The translations under genes and the position numbers were made by a program. DNA of 64,000 nucleotides from an uncultured Paracoccaceae bacterium (GTDB lineage: Bacteria > Pseudomonadota > Alphaproteobacteria > Rhodobacterales > Rhodobacteraceae). Positions 57,421 to 64,000 of the stretch are shown here, piece after piece. The first letter of the stretch is position 1. Each line of letters opens with the position of its first letter. The notes under the pieces were generated by a model, which was given only the letters and a program-made list of their open reading frames with translations, was not told the origin of the DNA and did not search any database. The stretch covers positions 81,591 to 145,590 of the forward strand of contig CATOSB010000012.1 in NCBI GenBank assembly GCA_951812305.1, in the 5' to 3' direction.

Positions 57421-58758
57421 GAGACACGCAAGAATAAGTACTACGTTTGGTGGCGGCGGCGTGGTGTGATTGTGTAGTTCCATTCTGGGTGGAATGCATT
57501 CCCTTCGATGACGAGGCTATCCATTTCAGCTTTGGTGACCTTAACACCCTTCTCGTAAATACTTTCGTCAAGTGCGCATTCTACTTTCAGCCCAGCGTTC
57601 GTCGTCGTCGCCCCGATCAACTCGACGACTGCCATACGGCTGGACAGCGGCCGTCCGCGCCAGTTCTGTGTGATGTGGCAAAACATCCGATGCTCGATGA
57701 GGTTCCACTTGGATGTGCCGGGCGGATAGTGATGGACGTGCAAGACAAGGTCGGTTTCGTCAGCAAACCTCTGCAGCTCTACCTTCCATAACCGGACGCG
57801 CGCACCGTTCGATCCGCCGCAGTCAGCAGTTATTGTCAGCTCGCGCATGCCAGGATGGCGCTTCTGACCCATGCGCTTCCGCCAGGTACGGATAGAGTTG
57901 ACGGCGAATGAAGCAGTGTCAGCGGTGACGCCCACGCTAACCCAGCCAGTATTGGTGCCAACGTCGTAGACACCGTAGGGCGCCACCTTGCCGAGCTCCT
58001 TGTCGGGGAAATCATGTATGTTAACGCAGCGGGGGTCGCCTTTTGGCCGGTAGTCGCTGCCATCGTTGCGGTAGTTTCCGATCAACTCCTTCTTTTTGGT
58101 GTCGACCGAGATGACAGGCTGCCCAGCCGCCTGCGCGTCCAATACCCTGGCGTTAATATGCTCAAACTGCGCGTCGCGATCAGGGTGGTTGGTGCCATCG
58201 TGCGTTTTGCGATTGACCTGCCGCGAATATTCCAACTTTGTTTCCAGCAACCTGGCGACAGTATTGGCACATATAGTATGGCCTGCAGCACACAGTGCCG
58301 CTGCCAGCTTTGCCGGGCTCTTCGACACCCATTTAAGCGGACGTATAGGATCACCCATCGTCGCTGGCTCGGCGAGACGCTGCAAGTCGGACACCAGCGT
58401 CGTATCAAGGTCGGCGACCTCGCGTCGCCCTCCACCCTTGCGGCGCACGCGGCCATTGCCTGGACCTGGAGTATCAAGATCATTGATGCCTCGCCCGATG
58501 GTGGAACGTGCGAGGCCAGTGATCTCCGCAACTGCCGCAAGACCGCCACGCCCCGCCGCTCGGGCTTCTGCGGCAGCAAACAAACGCCGACCTCGTTCGC
58601 CAAGCTTCGAACCAAAAACTTCCCATCGCTCCTGAATTTGTTCTCGCTCTACCATGATTATCGATTACCATATTGAGAACGGCATGAGAATCGTGCGGAC
58701 CAGAGTCAAACCGTCGCAGCGGCAAAGGTTTGCGATTCACTTATTGTTGCGTGTCTCC
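57421..58758 (-). mobile_element. ISAzo13 family element
   Basis: TIR GGAGACACGCAA…TTGCGTGTCTCC; flanking TAA on both sides. Confidence 0.85.
57441..58655 (-). CDS. ISAzo13 family transposase
   Basis: GLARSTIGRGINDLD…VISVDTKKKELIGNYRNDGSDYRPKGDP…LTITADCGGSNGARVRLWKVELQ…HHYPPGTSKWNLIEHRMF. Confidence 0.93.
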   Translation of the reverse strand: MVEREQIQERWEVFGSKLGERGRRLFAAAEARAAGRGGLAAVAEITGLARSTIGRGINDLDTPGPGNGRVRRKGGGRREVADLDTTLVSDLQRLAEPATMGDPIRPLKWVSKSPAKLAAALCAAGHTICANTVARLLETKLEYSRQVNRKTHDGTNHPDRDAQFEHINARVLDAQAAGQPVISVDTKKKELIGNYRNDGSDYRPKGDPRCVNIHDFPDKELGKVAPYGVYDVGTNTGWVSVGVTADTASFAVNSIRTWRKRMGQKRHPGMRELTITADCGGSNGARVRLWKVELQRFADETDLVLHVHHYPPGTSKWNLIEHRMFCHITQNWRGRPLSSRMAVVELIGATTTNAGLKVECALDESIYEKGVKVTKAEMDSLVIEGNAFHPEWNYTITPRRRHQT

Positions 58759-58802
58759 TAACGCAGCAATTCGTTGCTGGAAAGGGAGCAACCGAAGAAC
58801 CT

Positions 58803-60140
58803 CTAGTGATAGCATTTCTTGGGAGCCTGCGCACAGGCCGGGCCGGCCCCGCTGGGCGTACTCATGGGCGGCCAGCCTGCTCTTTGCACATATGTGCGGA
58901 ATTCGCTGTGGGTTGATGGCTCGGTATGGCATTGCGACGCGCATGTCGGATCACCAGCGGGGGTCGCGAATGCCGCGGGGTTGACCCAATCCGTTCTGGC
59001 CGGTGTCCCTGACAACGGCTCATAGCGGGACATGCGTTGCGCTGGGTTCGTGTTCGGGACTGTTATCTGGTTAACCGCGCCCTCGACCTCCAATGTGAAA
59101 TTCGCCGCGTTTACGCCAATGCGCGCGGTATTCATCTGGCCGCAGCCCTGCTTTCCACTGCGCATCAGCTTGCACCAGGTGTCATCATCCGGCGCAAGAA
59201 GGAAAACGTTGTTGCCGCGATGACAATCCGTGCAGTTCTGCGTCAGCGTGGTGGCATCTTCCATTTGCTTGAGATCAATAACATGGGTGTCCCAATTCGG
59301 CCTGCGACCATTAATTTCCAGCGTGTTGTCCCAGAAACACGCCTTTCCGTTTGTGGCGTTCTGACAGATGATGCCTGCGGTACTGCCGCCATAGCGTGGC
59401 AATGCGATACAAGCCCCGCGATTTGAATCAACATATGTCCATATTTCCATATTGTTGTCGGAAGGGTCGAGGATGTTGATGTTAGGTTTGCCCTGATTGT
59501 CCCATATTCCTGAATTCTTGCCAAAGGACGCCGGGGTGGGAACGCCAGCGGCCTGACATTGGCGGGCATAGGGCGTGTCGGTTTTCGCAAGATACCAGGC
59601 GCGCATCAGCTCTTCGATGGCCAGGTAATTCGGATCGATGAAATACTCTTCCTTCAGCTGATACTGATTCAAAAGGTACTTGTTTCGCCACCAGTACTTG
59701 TCTCGCAATTGTTCATCCATCATCAACGTCAACGCGCGAAGCTGCATCGAACGGAGCAATGCCGCCTCACCCGCCTCAAGCTCTTTGTCCAACAGCAATT
59801 CAGCCGCCCCATCCGCGACCTGAAGAAGAGTTTTGTCCTCCGCGACGAGAGGTTCCATCTGTGCGTCATTCCACAAGGCGATGTGAAGATCGGTCTGCTC
59901 TTCGGTCGTGAGAGAAACCCTTTCCCCTTCGTCGCCCCAGGCCAAGCCATGCGCTGTATAGGCAAGCCGTGTTTCATAATCCACTTTTCCGCCGCCGTAC
60001 GGTGTGAAGAAGACTGTGACAATTACCGCAGCGACAACTGCAAGGAACAAAATGCCGATGGGTCGAAAATTCATGACGCGCCTTGGGAATTCATTGAAAA
60101 TGAATGCCTCAGTTTGGCCTGAGGTCGGCGCATCGCTCAA
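58803..60140 (-). CDS. putative c-type cytochrome-like membrane-anchored protein
   Basis: N-terminal TM anchor and CTDCH heme-binding motif. Confidence 0.65.
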   Translation of the reverse strand: MSDAPTSGQTEAFIFNEFPRRVMNFRPIGILFLAVVAAVIVTVFFTPYGGGKVDYETRLAYTAHGLAWGDEGERVSLTTEEQTDLHIALWNDAQMEPLVAEDKTLLQVADGAAELLLDKELEAGEAALLRSMQLRALTLMMDEQLRDKYWWRNKYLLNQYQLKEEYFIDPNYLAIEELMRAWYLAKTDTPYARQCQAAGVPTPASFGKNSGIWDNQGKPNINILDPSDNNMEIWTYVDSNRGACIALPRYGGSTAGIICQNATNGKACFWDNTLEINGRRPNWDTHVIDLKQMEDATTLTQNCTDCHRGNNVFLLAPDDDTWCKLMRSGKQGCGQMNTARIGVNAANFTLEVEGAVNQITVPNTNPAQRMSRYEPLSGTPARTDWVNPAAFATPAGDPTCASQCHTEPSTHSEFRTYVQRAGWPPMSTPSGAGPACAQAPKKCYH

Positions 60141-60228
60141 GTAGGGTATACCCGACCCTCCCTGTGCGCTTGTCCTTGACCGCCGGCTCCCTTATGCCGA
60201 GCGGGAAAAATTCGCGGGAGGCCAAGCC

Positions 60229-61992
60229 ATGCTCAAAAGAGAATTCGACAAGTCAAAACTGCCCAGCCGTCATGTGACGGAAGGTCCGGCACGGGCACCG
60301 CATCGATCCTATTACTATGCGATGGGCATGACCGAGGAAGAAATCCACCAACCCCTGATTGGTGTGGCCACCTGTTGGAACGAGGCCGCGCCCTGCAACA
60401 TCGCGCTGAACCGGCAGGCGCAGGCTGTGAAGATGGGTGTCAAATCGGCGTTCGGCACACCGCGCGAATTCACCACGATCACTGTAACGGATGGCATCGC
60501 GATGGGTCATGAGGGAATGCGATCCTCGCTAGCGTCGCGTGAGGCCATCGCGGACACCGTCGAACTGACCATGCGCGGCCATTGCTATGACGCGTTGGTG
60601 GGGCTTGCCGGATGTGACAAAAGCCTGCCGGGGATGATGATGGCAATGATCCGGTTGAACGTGCCGTCAGTATTCCTGTACGGCGGCTCGATCCTGCCTG
60701 GCAAGGCGCCCAATAACCCAGTCGTACCGGCAGATTTCGCCAACCGCGACCTGACTGTGCAAGACATGTTCGAGGCAGTTGGAAGGCATCAGAATGGTTC
60801 AATGTCTGACGAAGCGCTGGAAGTTCTGGAACGCGTTGCCTGTCCCAGCGCCGGAGCCTGTGGCGGCCAGTTCACCGCCAACACGATGGCCTGCGTCTCT
60901 GAGGCGATTGGTCTGGCATTGCCAAATTCCTCCGGCGCGCCTGCGCCATATGAATCGCGCGACCAATATGCAGAGGCCAGCGGTTCTGCGGTGATGAACC
61001 TGATCGACAAGAACATCCGCGCACGTGATGTCTGTACGCGCGAGGCATTTGAAAATGCGGCACGGGTCGTGGCCTGCACCGGTGGATCGACCAATGCCGG
61101 CCTGCACTTGCCGGCGATGGCGCATGAGGCGGGGATCGAGTTCTACCTCGATGATGTCTGCGAAATATTCAAGGACACGCCCTATTTCGTCGATCTGAAA
61201 CCAGGCGGTCAATACGTGGCCAAGGACCTCTACGAAGTTGGCGGCGTATACGTAGTGATGAAGGAATTGCGCAAGGCAGGGCTGATCCACCAGGACTGTC
61301 TGACCGCCACAGGCAATTCGATTGGCGAGGAACTGGACAAGATCGCGCTAGAAGCCGACGGCAAAGTCATCCACCCGGTCGCCACGCCGATCACCAAAAC
61401 CGGTGGCGTTGTCGGTCTGAAGGGCAATATCGCCCCGCAGGGTGCAATCGTGAAAGTGGCAGGTATGGAGACGCAGCATCAACGTTTCGTTGGCCCTGCG
61501 CGCGTCTTTGAATGCGAACAGGATGCGTTCGAGGCGGTGCAGGAACGTTCCTACGAGGAAGGCGAAGTGATCGTCATCCGCAATGAGGGCCCTGCTGGCG
61601 GCCCGGGAATGCGAGAGATGTTGTCGACTACTGCTGCACTTTCCGGTCAGGGTATGGGCAAGAAAGTCGCGCTAATTACCGATGGCCGGTTTTCTGGCGC
61701 GACCCGCGGGTTCTGCGTGGGGCATGTGGGGCCAGAGGCCTATCACGGCGGGCCGATTGCATTGCTGCAAGACGGCGACGTGATCACAATTGATGCGATC
61801 AATGGCGAAATCAGTGTGGACTTGTCTGACGAAGAACTGGCCGAGCGCAAACAGGCATGGCCGGGGCCGAGGCAGACGAATTATCAATCAGGCGCGCTTT
61901 GGAAATACTCGCAGCTTGTGGGCGAGATCTACAAAGGGGCGGTCACGCATCCCGGTGGCGCGAAAGAAACCCATGAATACATGGATCTCTGA
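60229..61992 (+). CDS. ilvD: dihydroxy-acid dehydratase
   Basis: [30 protein letters not shown]…[29 protein letters not shown]. Confidence 0.97.
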   Translation: MLKREFDKSKLPSRHVTEGPARAPHRSYYYAMGMTEEEIHQPLIGVATCWNEAAPCNIALNRQAQAVKMGVKSAFGTPREFTTITVTDGIAMGHEGMRSSLASREAIADTVELTMRGHCYDALVGLAGCDKSLPGMMMAMIRLNVPSVFLYGGSILPGKAPNNPVVPADFANRDLTVQDMFEAVGRHQNGSMSDEALEVLERVACPSAGACGGQFTANTMACVSEAIGLALPNSSGAPAPYESRDQYAEASGSAVMNLIDKNIRARDVCTREAFENAARVVACTGGSTNAGLHLPAMAHEAGIEFYLDDVCEIFKDTPYFVDLKPGGQYVAKDLYEVGGVYVVMKELRKAGLIHQDCLTATGNSIGEELDKIALEADGKVIHPVATPITKTGGVVGLKGNIAPQGAIVKVAGMETQHQRFVGPARVFECEQDAFEAVQERSYEEGEVIVIRNEGPAGGPGMREMLSTTAALSGQGMGKKVALITDGRFSGATRGFCVGHVGPEAYHGGPIALLQDGDVITIDAINGEISVDLSDEELAERKQAWPGPRQTNYQSGALWKYSQLVGEIYKGAVTHPGGAKETHEYMDL

Positions 61993-62004
61993 CGCAGTAA
62001 TGCC

Positions 62005-62739
62005 GTGCCAGTTTCTGTCCGTTCCGTGCTGAATTTGCGCCTTGTCGCAACCTTGCTGGCTGCCGTTTTTTTGGCGGCTTGCGAAGACCTGCCGACAATA
62101 GAAACCTCTGGGCAATCGATCACGACCCGCAAAGTTTCCGATTCCGTCGTGCTTGCAGGTGGTGACGTCGTTGTCAAAGGCCCTCGGGGGTATTGCATAG
62201 ACCGCCAAAGCAGCCGATTGGCCAGCGACCCGGCATTTGTGCTGCTTGGCAATTGCGCGTCCCTGTCCGGAGACCCCGAGTCCGGCATTCCCGGAATCTT
62301 GGGGATATTGACGGCGTCTGTCACCAAACGCGGCGCGGCCAGCGAATTTGACGGCGCGGCATTGGACCAGATGCGCGGGTTCTTTGAACGCGCCAATGGT
62401 CGTGCACTGTTGGCGCGCGATGGCAACCCGGCGTCGGTTGATGTCCACGATTCGGTGGCGCGAAACGGCGTTTTGTTTCTGCGACTGAATGATCAAAGTG
62501 ACAATGTTGCACCCGGTCTAAGCAGCCAATATTGGCGGGGCCTTTTTGTGCTGAATGGGCGGTTGGTAACGATTTCATTCTTTGATTTCGCAGACAACGC
62601 GCATTCGACTGGCGCAAGCTTCGATACGCTCGCCGCCTTTCTGGATAGTATCAGGAACGCCACTCCCAAACGCGCGGCGGCAGCGCAACAGGTTGAGACG
62701 ACCCGGGCGTCATTGCAGCTTTTCAGACGCGGCGGGTAG
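62005..62739 (+). CDS. hypothetical lipoprotein
   Basis: Lipobox-like VATLLAAVFLAAC. Confidence 0.75.
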   Translation: MPVSVRSVLNLRLVATLLAAVFLAACEDLPTIETSGQSITTRKVSDSVVLAGGDVVVKGPRGYCIDRQSSRLASDPAFVLLGNCASLSGDPESGIPGILGILTASVTKRGAASEFDGAALDQMRGFFERANGRALLARDGNPASVDVHDSVARNGVLFLRLNDQSDNVAPGLSSQYWRGLFVLNGRLVTISFFDFADNAHSTGASFDTLAAFLDSIRNATPKRAAAAQQVETTRASLQLFRRGG

Positions 62740-62748
62740 AATTATTTG

Positions 62749-64000
62749 GTAACTCCCAAGCACCCCCCACGTTTGAGTGTTATTGTCAGTTTTATGGTGA
62801 GTCGAATTTGCCATTTTGCGCGTGTTTTTTTTCTTTCTTGTCTGAATTCTGTGGCGCCGGGTTGATTTCTCTGAATCAGTGGTGGGATGGATCAGGTTGC
62901 CGCCCTTGAACAACTTCTCGCCACGGCTCTGCGTCGGATCGCTGAGCTTGAAGCTGCGTTGGCGAGCATGGCGGAAGAGATCACGGACCTGCGCCGACAG
63001 TTGGCCAAGAACAGCAGCAATAGCAGCAAGCCCCCTTCAAGTGATGGCCTGAAGAAGCCAGCCCCGCGCAGCCTGCGTGGCAAATCCGGAAAGAAAAGTG
63101 GCGGCCAAGTTGGCCACCGGGGCGACACCCTGCGCCAGACGTCAACACCCGACTTTGTCGAACGGCATGAGGCGACGCATTGCAGCGCCTGTCAGAGCGC
63201 CCTGACGGCGGAGATGGTGAAAGGGATCGAGAAGCGTCAGGTGTTCGACTTGCCTGCGCCACGCCTGGAGGTCACCGAGCATCAGGCGGCGGTTTATTGT
63301 TGCGACCATTGTCGAGCCACGACGACGGCTGGCTTTCCCGATGGCGTGGCCGCGCATGTGCAATATGGCACGCGCATGCGGGCAGTGGCGGTCTATTGCA
63401 ATGTTCAGCAGCTGATACCCGAGGATCGGGTCTGCCAGCTTATGCGCGACCTGTTTGGGGCCACCAGCTTGTGCGCGGCCAGCGTGACCAACTGGACGCG
63501 CGGCGCGGCAAATAAGATGGGTGTCGTGGTTGAACACATTCTCGCCCGGCTTGCCGAAGGCGGCGTTCGGCATCTGGACGAGACCGGACTTCGTGTTGCC
63601 GGCAAGCTGCACTGGCTGCACACGATCTGCGATACCGCCTTCACCCATTACCGCATCAGCGCCAAACGCGGTGCTGTTCCAACCTTCCTGACCGGCGGGA
63701 CGATCATTCATGATCACTGGAAACCCTACTACGCCCATATGAGCGGAGTGGACGCCCACGCCCTCTGCGGGGCGCATCACTTGCGCGAACTCAAGGCCAT
63801 CGAAGAGATCGAAAAAGAGCCTTGGGCGACGGAGATGAGCGCAGTGCTTCATAGCGCCAATCAGCTCAGATGCGCGGCTCAGGATCAAGGCGAGACCGAA
63901 CTCCCGGAACTGGTTCGCCAGGGTATCGTCACCAGATACATGGCGATCCTCGCCAAGGGGCTCGCCTTCCACGAACGCCAGCCCCCGCTGGCCAAAAGCC
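62749..64000 (+). mobile_element. IS66 family copy 6, continues beyond window
   Basis: Left TIR GTAACTCCCAAGCACCCCCC at 62749; same sequence as other copies. Confidence 0.95.
62887..64000 (+). CDS. IS66 family transposase (truncated by window end)
   Basis: MDQVAALEQLLATALRRIAELEAAL… same frame as other copies. Confidence 0.95.
   Translation, partial: MDQVAALEQLLATALRRIAELEAALASMAEEITDLRRQLAKNSSNSSKPPSSDGLKKPAPRSLRGKSGKKSGGQVGHRGDTLRQTSTPDFVERHEATHCSACQSALTAEMVKGIEKRQVFDLPAPRLEVTEHQAAVYCCDHCRATTTAGFPDGVAAHVQYGTRMRAVAVYCNVQQLIPEDRVCQLMRDLFGATSLCAASVTNWTRGAANKMGVVVEHILARLAEGGVRHLDETGLRVAGKLHWLHTICDTAFTHYRISAKRGAVPTFLTGGTIIHDHWKPYYAHMSGVDAHALCGAHHLRELKAIEEIEKEPWATEMSAVLHSANQLRCAAQDQGETELPELVRQGIVTRYMAILAKGLAFHERQPPLAKS

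Noticed and set aside
1-64000. tRNA or rRNA genes
   Set aside because: No convincing tRNA cloverleaf or rRNA sequence seen while reading; a tRNAscan-SE run would be decisive.

Overview
GC-rich alphaproteobacterial (Rhodobacterales-like) DNA in two parts. About 1-38.7 kb is an accessory region: a decaying conjugation cluster on the minus strand (TrbI fragment, a muramidase/VirB6 fusion, a second muramidase, Toprim primase, TraB-like, TraG/VirD4, TraF) with an embedded BrnT/BrnA toxin-antitoxin pair. It has been heavily invaded by mobile elements: five IS66-family copies plus a sixth running off the window end, two IS982-like elements with a passenger gene, an IS110/IS1111 element, nested IS3 elements, an IS4-like element, IS200-like elements and relics, Tn3 and integrase remnants, and three copies of a 173-bp MITE. 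About 38.9-62.7 kb is ordinary chromosome: a cobalamin-riboswitch-led hupE/cobW/cobN/cobO locus, smc, MFS, zapE, thpR, folC, accD, CPBP protease, ilvD, with an ISAzo13-like insertion. The most interesting signals are (i) an IS982-like element of 1521 bp with a divergent passenger ORF, present twice; (ii) a 173-bp MITE family with three copies, each flanked by a perfect 10-bp target duplication; (iii) an AAA+ ATPase gene whose reading frame can be rebuilt by removing nested insertions using their target duplications; (iv) an IS1111-type element with an IS66 in its 3' noncoding (presumed bridge-RNA) region; (v) a peptidoglycan hydrolase/VirB6 fusion with a tandem muramidase paralogue. Family names come from recognising protein motifs by eye; no database search was run.
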